Source: Hyaloperonospora brassicae (taxonomy: Eukaryota; Oomycota; Peronosporomycetes; Peronosporales; Peronosporaceae). Taken from it: a stretch of DNA of 64,000 nt. Shown in pieces: positions 23,341 to 34,116 of the stretch. Numbering within the stretch: position 1 is the first letter of the stretch; the number at the start of each line of letters is the position of its first letter. The notes beneath the pieces are model-generated. The model was given only the letters and a program-made list of their open reading frames with translations. It made no database searches and was not told the DNA's origin. The DNA is taken from assembly GCA_947650285.1 (NCBI GenBank), contig CANTFL010000470.1:1-64000 (forward strand). The letters run 5' to 3'. Position numbers and translations under genes: made by a program.

Positions 23341-24152
23341 ACGTAAGATCTACATCGCTCACAAAGACTTAGAGATCAGCAAAAAATCTTCATCTGATTA
23401 AAGCAAGCTACATTGCAAGTAGATATTGTGTCAAACTAGATAGCTCTGTTCTGCAGCTTGATATGGCATGATTCATACACGACAAGGCCTGTGTGACTGT
23501 CCGCATTTATCTGGATCTCAAACATTCAATGGCAAATGTAAAAGCACTACAGTTAGCTAAAGGACATATCCGTATCTGGCAAGGTAAAGAACAGATTCTG
23601 AAGGAGACGGTCCTTAATTTCTTCAAGATTATTATTTGTGTGCTAGTCCAAGTCTGATATGCCTCCTCCTTCGTATTATGTTTTATGGTTGAGCCATGTC
23701 TGCGTAATACGCACTATTCTTCTGTAATATGTTAAATTACCAATCCACTTACTTAAGTCCTTTTGATTATTCGGAACTGGCCAGTCTACAATAGCCTTAC
23801 CCTCCTAGTTGTAACCGCTCTTATGCCTCCATTACAAATTTGCACACTAAAAGGGAAACTTTTCGAGCGAAATAAATTTGAAAGCATCAGCATACAGCTT
23901 ATTTGTGCGCATGCGATTAATCAATCAAAAATAAATAAACAATATGTTTGTATGCATCGAATCAACCATTCTACACGACTACGGACAAAAACAATATCAA
24001 CAAAGCATGTGCATATGTTCAATGCTGCCAATACAATTGCGTCTTAGACCGATAAATATACAATTCTTGAGGTATTACAAGCCAATTCTAGAGTATGCCC
24101 TCCGGGTGCTAACCGCGGTCAGTGGAATATTACCAGCTCGCATGAACGATTG

Positions 24153-24530
24153 CTAATAACAATCGACCAAGTCGAGTGCTCTAAACGTGGTACATTCTAC
24201 CACAGATATCTGTAAATCGTCTACACTTGTAATCGGTGTTTGAGCTGGAAAGGCGGCGGCATTTCGTATTATAAAATCGAGAATACGCCGCTGCATTCTG
24301 GTTTTTCGGACTTGTAAGGTAGGAGTAAATTGATCAAACTTGCTCTCACGCACAATTCGTGTCGTGCGCTTTTCTCCGGCTTTGATTGTCAAGGATGTCA
24401 CACATTGTTTTGGTAAAGTCCACCGCCGTGTTAAACGGTCTCTAGTTCCGGGTATTAGGTGTCTTCCATCACGAACACCTCTGTTGGGAGGTAGCATGGA
24501 AGGTGGGTAGTGACATACCACATACCACAA
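24153..24530 (-). pseudogene. Gypsy reverse transcriptase fragment of element B
   Basis: The same 125-residue frame as 774-1151, with NAAAFPAQTPI and RALDLVDCY matching the intact gypsy RT. In this copy it falls between the RNase H relic and the gag start, as expected for element B. Confidence 0.7.
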
Positions 24531-26884
24531 TATATATATATATATATCAGTCGATGTATGATAGGTATACGTGGTAATATTTAATATCGTAGATACACTG
24601 CGTGCACTGACATTTTATCCTCAAATACTGACTCGTTCAGACATATCATAAGCTCACTTTTTAATCATTATGGATACCACTCCATTGATCAAGATATATG
24701 TAGTGTATTAATATTATCTCTCTATGGTGGATCATACGTCTTCCGTGTTGCATTCTCCCATTGACTACATTGCCGTCGATGCGGTTTTACACCTAATAGA
24801 CGTCAAGAAAATGGGGTCCCCGAGGTTTACACGAATATTAGGATGGTCGCTGCGAGTCGATGTCTTTATACCGTCCAATCTCTCTCTATCACAGCCAGAA
24901 TAGTTCAGTGAATTTATACGTGCCACTCCGCGCACATCATTCTGTCTCAGCTATGGATGTCTTGGCCCTAGGCCAACAATACTTGTAGCATTTGGTGTAC
25001 CATTATCACAATAATTATCACTCAACGGAGTACGTGCTACATCACTAAAAGTTAGTAAGCTTTGCTGAAGACTCAGGTCGTTTGATAGATAGAGGTAATT
25101 GACTCTTACATTTTATCGTCGAACACTCTGACAGATGTGGGCAGTGACTCGCGCCAATACCGCTTTTGTTTTCTTGATGAGGTGGTTGCATGTCTGTCGA
25201 AACTTTTGCTAGGAACTTGTGCGTTGCGCCTAAGATTTTGACGTACCTTCACTAGAATCATATCTTGTGGCGTTCCAGCCATGCCATGTCTAGGAAGAGA
25301 CCATATCTCGTATTAAAGGCAAGAGCTAAACAGCATTCTGCGCTACTGAAATCCACAAATATTACGCAAAGGTTTATGAAGACCTTCGGCACTGTGATAC
25401 GCGTTCTTATCGTTAAGTGAACCTTGGTAGCCTCACTGGCTTGTGGTTCCATTGCCTCAGCGTATCGCTGACTTTTTCAGGAAAACATGTCGAGCATAGT
25501 TACGTGAAGAAGCTCTACATTGTTTACAATCGTCCATGAATGATTAAACCCACGAAATCTAACTTTCTCGACTATCAAGCCAAGCGTGCACACAAGCTCT
25601 GTTATATAGATCATAGGTCTCGGAGGGGCTATCCCTCTGCTCACTTCTACCTCATTAAGCTCAGTCAGGGCCTAATTCTCAATAATATGGTATCCCGCGA
25701 CTATTAGGACTCGACGTCATCCCGCAAAGAGCCGAAACTCTGGTTTGTGATGGGTGTTTTGATCCTGTATCATGGCGCTCTTTGCGGAACGCACAGCCTG
25801 AAAACGGGTTCTTAGTGATCCCGCACATATTACATCGTCGAATGACGCGCATATTGCTCGACTATCTGAAGATGTGCTCACCTTTAGCATCGCTAATGTC
25901 CATGGACTCGGGCTTATGATGATGAGCTCTTAGAGATGAATCTTGTAGAGCTTGTTTATACCCATTTTAATCGATTTTTGCTGACTTGAAGTTTAACTCA
26001 TCGTTCTGTGATATGTACACCACTTCCTTATTGTGAAGGGTGAATGCGAAGTACTTTAGTCCTGTCTTCGCATTGTCGAATAACTTCCACGAGCACGGAT
26101 GAATAAATAACCTCAGGAAGAGGGCCAATCTGCATTCCAGCTATGAGTATTTTCATCTCATGGGCATAGTCCGGCAATCCATCCTTACTCTAACAAGTAG
26201 TGTAGGCGGGTGCATTAGAAGCTACCACGCATATCGCAAACACACACCTTATCTCACGTACGATGAGGCATTTTGTCCGTCTTCTCTCGCATGTAGTGGT
26301 TTAAGAAGATTAGTAGGCGGCCGTTAAGCACAGTCCTGAATCTCAGCTCTAAGCGAGTGGTAGTGCTTCGTGGAAGCGGTTTCTCGTCTTCTCGCGAGTA
26401 CTTGCGACTTAGGTCGTAAATGTGAGTCTGATTTCTATTTGAAGTAATTTAATGAAATCAAATTGACTATTGGCTAATGTGATATGGATTGGATGTAACC
26501 GAGAATTACATGAACCTACTGAGCTACGCTTTATATCTATCAAAGCGCGCTTGGAGGGCTTCGGTCCATGACATCATCCCAATACGCCATGAAGTATTAC
26601 AAATTTGAGGACATTATCAATGTGGACACGTCGCGTGTGTCACACATTCTACTGGTGCGGCTCTAATGTTTGTAACCCAATGTCATGTGAACGGGATTTA
26701 TCCCGTTGCAGGTAGGCACGAAGCGCGACCTCACACGGTATGCCTCATTAGGCGGTGCAAACGCGCGGGTAAGTAGAAATTTGAGCAACTGACACGTGTA
26801 AAATGCAGCTTCCACAGACGTGCCACATGTAAGTACTTACGCTCTTGATCGACCATCGATCTTAGACACAGTCAAGGTTAACCA

Positions 26885-27166
26885 TTAATGATCTATAGAG
26901 ATCATAGCAGACTCCATGCCCATTTCTATCTCTTGGACCTGGAGTATTAGATTCATCCTTCTTTCATAAGTAGCGAAGGCGCTCGTCTTGAGCGAACGAA
27001 GCCTCGTCTCTTCGTCGGGTTTAGGTATAAAGCGTGTTGGCGTAGCCGACGCCAATCGGTTTCGAACCTGCTCAACAACGGACAATTCATGTTTCACGAA
27101 GCCGTCCAGACGTGTGCTTAAAACGTCCGGGCGTGATACAAGGAAGTCCACATACTTCGGGCTCAA
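26885..27166 (-). pseudogene. Gag N-terminal fragment of element B
   Basis: A 93-residue frame begins MSPKYVDFLVSRPDVL and is basic and helical (KHELSVVEQVRNRLAS). Its position at the upstream end of element B, next to the LTR-like sequence, and its counterpart beside the LTR of element A suggest the start of gag. It has no zinc knuckle. In duplication copy 1 the frame is destroyed by a deletion near 3700. Confidence 0.45.
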
Positions 27167-27669
27167 TGCTTCGGTCAGATTAGTAAGCGCGATATTTTGT
27201 GTCTCATAAAGGGGAGTTGGGATTGCTTATCCCATCCTCGCAGTCTTTACAGACTCTGGTGTAGATTGACTACGAGTACCACCAAACGTAGCTAAGCTAT
27301 AACAGATTGTTTGCCAGAGGATGGATTTAAGCTCAGCGATCCATCCCATTCAAATCAAGAACACGAATCAACGAGTCTGCTTTGCCCACTGAGTTTCTGG
27401 TTATGGTACCAAAACTTCTAATTCAGGGAATCAACAACACAAAGCGGTAAAGAGTATATGTCTTAACAAAGCTTCACATTTTAGTGACCAAAGACGCCAA
27501 AATAAGGCACGTATCTTACACATCCATGCCCTACATAATGTTTATTGCATTTATTACACGAAGATACATCCTGCATATTTATTGCATTGTAAGGTTTTAC
27601 CCTATACTCGAGTAAATTCGGAAACTTATCCTTGATGGATGAACACACATTGATTTAATGAGTCGTACG

Positions 27670-29460
27670 CCACATGGTGCACGTACCTTGCCCATGGATG
27701 TATCACTTACAGTGTACCACCATTACAATTGCCTGTGTTAGGCTCAGCGAAGGTGGCAAATCGGCGAAGGCCTCCACCCTACAGAATTTTCCGCAGCAAG
27801 TACACCAAACAGAAGTGAGCGTACCCGTCAATGAATGTAACGAAGTATCGACTGTCAGCAAGAGTTTTTTGCTCCGGTAGGCCGCAAAAGTCAGTGCGAA
27901 GATGAATTTAAACATCCTTTCGCGTGAGTTGGCGAGTTTGGCATAAAATTCTCACGCGCTGCTTACCAATGCTCACCCACCGCACATCTACGACTAGTTC
28001 GACGACGTGATGTCGATACTGAAATCAAAGAACTCTTTTACCATGGGTTCTAAATTGCCCTGGACGATGCGACCAAGCCGAATGTGCCAGAAGTACGACG
28101 TATAGTCCTTGTAAGACTCGTCAGGCTTGGCACATTTGTCGCATCAGGTGGGAGCGAGGTCATGCGCAGCTTAAACAGACTGTTGCTAGTGCGCAAACCC
28201 AATTTGAATGTCATGGCCTTCGCTGCGGCGAAGTACTAGTCGTTTTTGGACGTGGCAGAGCCAGTATCTTTTGTTAAGCGACCTACTAAGAATTGGTGTT
28301 GTAATATCGTGGGTATAACATACACTGCTAGCTACGCCCTTCTCAACCCATGCTCGTTCTCCGTTGACAAGAAAATGTTGCATGTTGCCACTGCGAGCCG
28401 TTGTCCGCGTATGAACGACCTCCGGCAAGACATGTCGGAGCACTTCATGCGAATGCTCGAGTACGTCATCTGCTGCGTTGCGGTTGGGTCGTCCAGCCAG
28501 ACTTGACTCGCCTTAGCAGCTCCACTACCGACTGAAAATAGGTAGTCGTCCCGTTTTTTATGCAGCATGTGCTACTCTTTCGCGACGTGGCCGATGCCGC
28601 TTCGCTTTCCCTGAATACCCACATAACACTTGGCTATCCGACAAACTTATCCGCCACAGAGTGGCAAATGCTGGCAGACGTTTTCCTTCGTAATTGCCGT
28701 AATTGCTAGTCATAAACGCTTGGTCATGACTATGCGTGACTCCATCGTCGCTACTACCTTGTTGGCTGCGCTTCGGATCTTCATGGAGCAGTCAAGACGT
28801 CACGAGTTCACACGTCGGCGTGTCGGCAAACGACTATTGACGCCGTAGGAAGTAACTGATACAGCTCATTTAGGCTGCCGAGAAGCAAGACCGCCAATTC
28901 ATCTTCGATGACCAAAGTGACTACTGCGTCAAGCAGCTTCGAATACGTCTTGTGCTTTTCGGTGTAATCGAGCACTTCATGCCTTGTCCATCGTGTTTGT
29001 GATGAAACGACGACGAAGAAAGGGCTTGCTTGCAAGGTTCTTTTTTCGATGGGTCTTTCAACTTTGCCCATGCATCGAATGCGCGACCCACCTGGCGAAC
29101 CAACGGGGACCTGCAAACCTTCCATCGCCAGAAAGGTGACAGCCGTCGCGTTGCTAGATATAAGCTCGAACGCTGCTTGATCCAGCGTTGTTAGAGTTAG
29201 CTCGATGTAAACATTCCGCAGTCAAACGCCCTTATTATGTCGTGTTCCTCGAGCACCATCTGCATCTTCAATTTCCGCGCATGAAGTTCCTCCACCGAAC
29301 TTGTTCATGCGGGCGTTCACGAGTCCATGGCGGGGTAGCTGGGCGTCGCCGGAGGCAGAAATTAGCAAGATTGTGCTTACAGAGTGATGTAGAGACGCTT
29401 GGTTGGTAGGATGCAAGATGCAAAGTGATTCGAGCAAGGTCCTCTGGTTCACATGCTCCT
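27670..29460 (-). pseudogene. Ty1/copia remnant: gag, protease, GAG-pre-integrase (copy 2)
   Basis: This is the duplicate of 4270-6060 with scattered substitutions. The protease segment at 28332-28568 reads VWLDDPTATQQMTYSSIRMKC, the gag core is at 28808-29125, and the GAG-pre-integrase segment near 28040-28120 keeps WHIRLG(H/R)I. Frames are broken as in copy 1, so the decay came before the duplication. Confidence 0.75.
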
Positions 29461-30229
29461 TTGCTACTCTGAGCCTACTTGGGTGTACATTACACGGTCA
29501 CTATGTCGAAGTGGCCGATCGTTATTCTGTCGTCGAGCGAGGCGTCTCTTGACAACATTTGCCATAAAGTAGTGTCAAGTTTGCAGGACTCCCTATTTGG
29601 TCACGTCGCAAACGCTGACTTTTCTCTAGACCTTAGAGAGGTCATCACGACTTAGCTGAAAGCAGAGCAAGTTCAGTTCAGAGGTCAGCAAGAGTCGCGC
29701 GAGTACCATCTACCAACGAACGCATCACAAACTTAGACGACTCGCATTTGCTAATGTCGCGAATGCTCTCCTCTCTCGGGACTCTCGAGAAATCATCGTC
29801 ACTCTACTGATAGAGCGAAGCAAGCTCTCACTTCTGTAGAGGTCAAGAGGAGCCATTTGTGGTCGTTACGCTATCAAGGGCGTCAGACTTGAATGACTCA
29901 CTTAGCACAATGTCGCGCGTGGTCACTCATCTGCTCATCTCTCTGGTCGCCGGAGAAGTCGTGGTTACTATGCTGACAGAGAGCGTGCGCTCGTACAAAG
30001 GGCCAAGAGGAGCCGTCTGAGTGTGTGTTTCACCGACGAAAAAGTGAGAAACGTAAACGACACCTCCCTCTCGACCGTAAAGAGCTCACGGTTACAGCAC
30101 CCCGAGACGAGCTGTCGTCTCAAAACGGTCCATGTCTTCGCGAGCGTATACGTTGTTGTCCGGCTACCACGACTGCCTCGGCCTCTCTTCTTGACCTTGA
30201 CGCAAAGACAGCGACAACTTCTGCTCTTC

Positions 30230-30244
30230 TCACTTTCCAACTTC
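30230..30244 (+). promoter_or_regulatory. Oomycete initiator plus FPR-like element
   Basis: TCACTTT followed by CAACTTC, identical to 6831-6845, about 50 bp before the ATG at 30287. The degenerate tandem repeats upstream are also conserved in this copy. Confidence 0.6.
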
Positions 30245-30286
30245 GCTCATCTCCCGCACCCCACTACCAGCTCCCAATTCTAAACA

Positions 30287-30808
30287 ATGAAGACTACCGC
30301 CTTCCTGTCCACTTTCGCTCTGACCGCTGCCGTCGCTCACTCGGCCGCCACGAAATGTGACATGGGCGAGATCCAGGGCTTGCTCTTTTCGAACGCGACC
30401 AAGGGGCTCGCCAATTGCCAGAATGCCACGGGCATCGACATCTTCTCAGTCAGTGAGTTCCCCACGCTGGAGCAGGTCACGGATCTCTCGCAGAACGTCG
30501 ACTGCACCAACTACCTGAACCAGGTGAACCAGGTGGCCAACCAAGAGACCCAGTGCAACGTTACGATCGAGGGCGTCAGCGTCAACTTTGGAACACTCAT
30601 TGCTAGTTTCCTCACAGGAAAGACAGGCAACGAGTCGGATTCCGGCAGTGGCTCCATCGAGGTCCCAAGTGATAGTGGCTCTGGATCGGAATCGTACGAC
30701 CCGCCTACTATCATCAGACCTGCTGGCTCAAACGGCGCCTCAGGTGCCTACGCTCTTTCGCTTGTCGCCTACTGTGTTGCTGCCACCGTCGCGCTGGCGT
30801 TGCAGTAG
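30287..30808 (+). CDS. GPI-anchored elicitin-like protein, copy 2
   Basis: This is the second copy of the 173-residue elicitin-like protein: signal peptide, four-cysteine elicitin-like domain, Ser/Gly linker and hydrophobic GPI-signal tail. Against copy 1 there are four substitutions in 522 bp and all are synonymous (ACG/ACA, AGC/AGT, GAC/GAT, TCG/TCA). The flanks differ more, including indels. This pattern argues that both copies have been kept as functional genes, or that conversion has homogenised them. The promoter element and upstream repeats are shared. As in copy 1, the Cys51-Cys95 pair of classical elicitins is absent. Confidence 0.9.
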   Translation: MKTTAFLSTFALTAAVAHSAATKCDMGEIQGLLFSNATKGLANCQNATGIDIFSVSEFPTLEQVTDLSQNVDCTNYLNQVNQVANQETQCNVTIEGVSVNFGTLIASFLTGKTGNESDSGSGSIEVPSDSGSGSESYDPPTIIRPAGSNGASGAYALSLVAYCVAATVALALQ

Positions 30809-31189
30809 ACAAACAGTGTCGATTCGAGGGAGAGCTGCAGACCACCAATGTCAACTGCAGTCCCGTGTATACAGCTTTCGTACAGTTTTCATAGGAGTTC
30901 CTAATAGAGATGCATATGGAATTTTGACTTCAACATCGTTCCCGTTCGTTATCATAGGCACATCTGAGCGACACATTGTGTCGACTGCTTCACCGTACTA
31001 CTTCTTTGTACATGCAGACGGTCAACTCCGACAAGTGCGAGGAAAAGCTTTATCCTGCTGCTCCGCCGTGTTGATCTTGGGACTTGTACGCCATAACAAG
31101 AACGTGGTCTGCATGCGACACAATCATATATCAACGGTATCTTGTGTTCGTGTAGGCTGCAACGAGTAGCAGTACAGCTTTGCTAGTAG

Positions 31190-32384
31190 TGTATCCCTAC
31201 ACCTTCGGATCGACCACGTTTACGAACCATATCAGTAATAGGACTAGCGCAGAGACCTAGTGCAGCGACTAAGTGCACCCTCAGGGCCATTGAGACGTGA
31301 TGCAGAACGAGGTAAGTTCGATATGGCTGCGATGAGGACGGCTTTGCATGTCTATCAGGAACGTATACGCGGTCTCACATCGTCGACTTCGTTTGCTTCT
31401 TCGATGTCTACCTTTACTCGGTCTGTGTTACTGACGTCAATGGATGCTCCCGCACTATGACTGTGTACAGCAAGCAGTCCTGAGCTAACATGGGCCCGAA
31501 TTGCTCGAGTATTAGATCTGCAACGACATCTGAAGAGAGGCATCCAAAAGAACGCCTTCAAAAGAATGCAAGCAACTAGCGCAAGTGAGAAACGCGAGCA
31601 CGTCTCGGGAGTAAGGCGCCTTCATAACGGATGCCTTAGACCACTTATATCACTCACTGTTGTCTTGCCCGAGCTCATGCACCCGATTGCAGACAACATG
31701 TTCGTCCTTCAGTCGGCACTTGTCGCACTCGGAGCAATAACATAATAACAGTGAGCTGTTTGTAATCGAAGCTCTTGCGTGACCTAAAGCATCCACAAAC
31801 GTGACGTTGAAGCTGGTTACAGCTAGATCAGCTTGACACTGTGTATCGAAATGATCGCTGCTCATTTGTGCGGCGAACAGTTTTTACCAATGGTCGATTC
31901 GACGAGATGGCTAATAATGTAATTTGCATCAAAATGAGCACAAGACAAAAGTAACTCCAGACAGAGTGGACATACATGCACACATACATACATACATAAA
32001 TACATACATACATACACACATACACACATACATTAATACATACATACATACATACATACATACATACATACATACATACATACATACATACATACACATA
32101 GACAAACTTACATACGTTTGTCAACGAAATAGCGCAGCTCGGGCATAGCGCACACCGTGCCCGTATCAGCTAGGACATTCCGCACCTCAGGTTATGACCC
32201 CGACCGCGACATAGCACGTATGTCAAAGGCTGGGTCGGTATCCTTGCGGTATGCTTGTTCTGCTCGATCGTTATGCTTACGGTATGCCACGTCATACCTA
32301 CAGAGCAATATGACATCAGGTCGTTTTGGTCCATGCCATTCGCGCTGCTTCTTAACTGCTTGACGCTGCGCACGGACACCACAA
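31190..32384. other. Intergenic region, no gene recognised
   Basis: Past the duplication edge, small ORFs at 31260-31460 and 31355-31561 have no recognisable domain. The only clear feature is the CATA microsatellite at 31970-32100. The end of the region is the presumed promoter of the EAPP-like gene. Confidence 0.5.
31970..32100. repeat. CATA tetranucleotide microsatellite
   Basis: About 130 bp of tandem CATA with a few CACA and ATTA interruptions. Open frames through it on either strand encode only the repeat (HTYI and YVCM) and are not genes. Confidence 0.95.
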
Positions 32385-33674
32385 ATGTCGACCGACGACG
32401 TCGCCTTCTCAGCGTACACCAGCAGCACGGACGACTATCTCGCGTTTCTTCCCAGTGACGAGTCCACGAGCGACGTTGACGAGGTCCCATCTCCATCAGC
32501 GTCACTCGACGATTCCGTCGAAGAGTTGAGCTCTACTTTTGCGTCTTCGAGTTCGATGGCGTCTCGATGGACCGTTTTCACTCCTATTAGTGGCTCTCTT
32601 CACGGTACCACTTACGCAGACAAAAGGCCACGAGCGACGCGAAATCAGAGTACTGTTACTGGTTCGAGTGCTGTCAGAGCCATTAAAAACAGACCTGAGC
32701 GCGAGCCAAACGTCTCGGCGAGAGTGTTGGCGCTCTATACTACACGGAAAACGCAGTTGCAAGACGCACTGGATGCTGCTTCAGGTGGCTACAGCAGTGG
32801 CGAAGCTGTATTCAGGTTTGCAAAGCAGCACGACAAGAAGAGCGTAGTAGGACATGAGGACAAGGAGGACGAGGAGGACGATGTACTGAAGGCATCGCCA
32901 GCTCCGGTGGTTGATAAGGTGGAAAGTCGTGCTCCAGAGAAGAAGAATCTGGGCAGAAGACGGCCTGTTGGTGGCCGAAACGAGAGGAGAAACGAAGACG
33001 ATGAGAGTGATGAGCACGAGGACGAGCGGTATGGAATGGAGCCAGATCCGCTGTACGACGAGCAGCTCGACGACGCTGACAAGCTGTGGGTACAAACACA
33101 TTTCAGTACGTTTTTTGCTGCTGATGGGTGAGGCGAACGAGGAAGAGAGAACGGCGCACGCACTAAGTCACATGCTGTTGCGTGTGTGGATGTAGATGGA
33201 GCTCGATCGACGCAACCCGAGACGGATGCTACGCTGTGTTGTCCGTGTTGTTTCTTGACAGTGTGTATGGTCTGCGAGAGGTGCGTGATTGGGGTGAAAC
33301 GGTGTTGATGGTGGCTTGAAGCAGGTTACTGAAGACATTGTGGTATGCTGCTGATGGAAAACAGGCACGTCACCTATACCAATCAGTATCGAGCCACTGC
33401 CGCGATCAACTGTCGTGTGAAGCGGGACGATATTCTCACTTATGCATCGAGCGGTAGTTCCGCACCTGCATCAATGCCGTTCCACATGCGGAAGAGTGCA
33501 AATACAAGTGATGGCGACACAGCAGCTATTTCCACACCAGGCCGAGAGATTGCGAGGTTGTTACAAGCTGATGAGTTTTTCTCGGTGGTGTGCTCGGACT
33601 GCGGCACCATGGTGGGCGTCTTTGACCAAGACCAGCAATACCATTTCTTTAATGCCTTACCCAGCATCAGCTGA
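32385..33674 (+). CDS. EAPP: EAPP-like (E2F-associated phosphoprotein) protein, three exons
   Basis: Exons are 32385-33105, 33196-33280 and 33365-33674, with GT-AG introns of 90 and 84 bp, giving 371 residues in frame. The N-terminal two-thirds is acidic and low-complexity (SDESTSDVDE, EDEEDDVLK). The C-terminal part matches the EAPP domain: DPLYDEQLDDADKLWVQ, then in exon 2 a CCPCC...CMVCER zinc-like cluster, then QYRATAAINCRVKRDDIL in exon 3 and a final VVCSDCG...VFDQDQQYHFFNALPS. Human EAPP is a nuclear phosphoprotein that binds E2F factors; the role in oomycetes is unknown. The splice joins restore family motifs across both junctions, which supports them. It is convergent with the kinase gene on its right. 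Confidence 0.85.
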
Positions 33675-34116
33675 TCGATATATCGAGCGAGGCCAATGAT
33701 AGTCTCGACGCAATCGCAAGTAGATGATGCTTAGCCAAAGGGTATTGCTGTATATCGTTGTGAACATGACGCTTTTGCCATTGACCGACATCCACCCGCT
33801 CATGTAACATATAGTACAGCGCACTGCTCAGTATGTGCTTGACCTTTTATTTACGTTCGCGCCGTTCTCGCGGATCACTTTACATAGTACCGCACACATG
33901 GCGCTCCTTCTTTCACTTGCGCATACATGCCAAACGCATTCAGTGATGAGGCCACCAACTAGCCTGCTGGTCTCCCTCCATTCGGTCATCCACCAGCTGC
34001 TGCCTCGCGCCTGCTTTGCTTTTGTTCCCGTTTCTTGTTTTTTGCTTTCACACTGCAATGTCCTTCCTTCCACCTCTGCCTTCCGTCCACATTCCAAGAC
34101 CCGTCACTTGACTTTC

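Larger units (their letters stand above)
20007..27520 (-). mobile_element. Decayed Ty3/gypsy element B
   Basis: The left end (about 20007-20430) resembles the LTRs of element A. Coding relics run from right to left in gypsy order: gag start (26885-27166), RT (24153-24530), RNase H (about 23190-23340) and integrase C-terminus (21886-22421), with an antisense ORF at about 20560-21870. The right end near 27355-27520 is LTR-like but of a diverged type, so the exact boundary is uncertain. Everything right of 23380 is duplicated at 1-4120. Confidence 0.7.
23380..31190. repeat. Segmental duplication, copy 2
   Basis: This is the partner of 1-7640. It contains the right half of gypsy element B, a copia remnant and the second elicitin-like gene. 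Compared with copy 1 it keeps about 130 bp downstream of the elicitin-like gene (31000-31132) and about 20 bp near 27115 that copy 1 lacks. Confidence 0.95.

Noticed and set aside
31828..32148. ORFs encoding HTYI/YVCM repeats on both strands
   Set aside because: They are translations of the CATA microsatellite.
32812..33163. Several minus-strand ORFs of about 100-124 residues opposite the EAPP-like gene
   Set aside because: They are shadows of the acidic exon (GAG/GAC codons read as CTC/GTC), with Ser/Leu/Val-rich content and no independent support.
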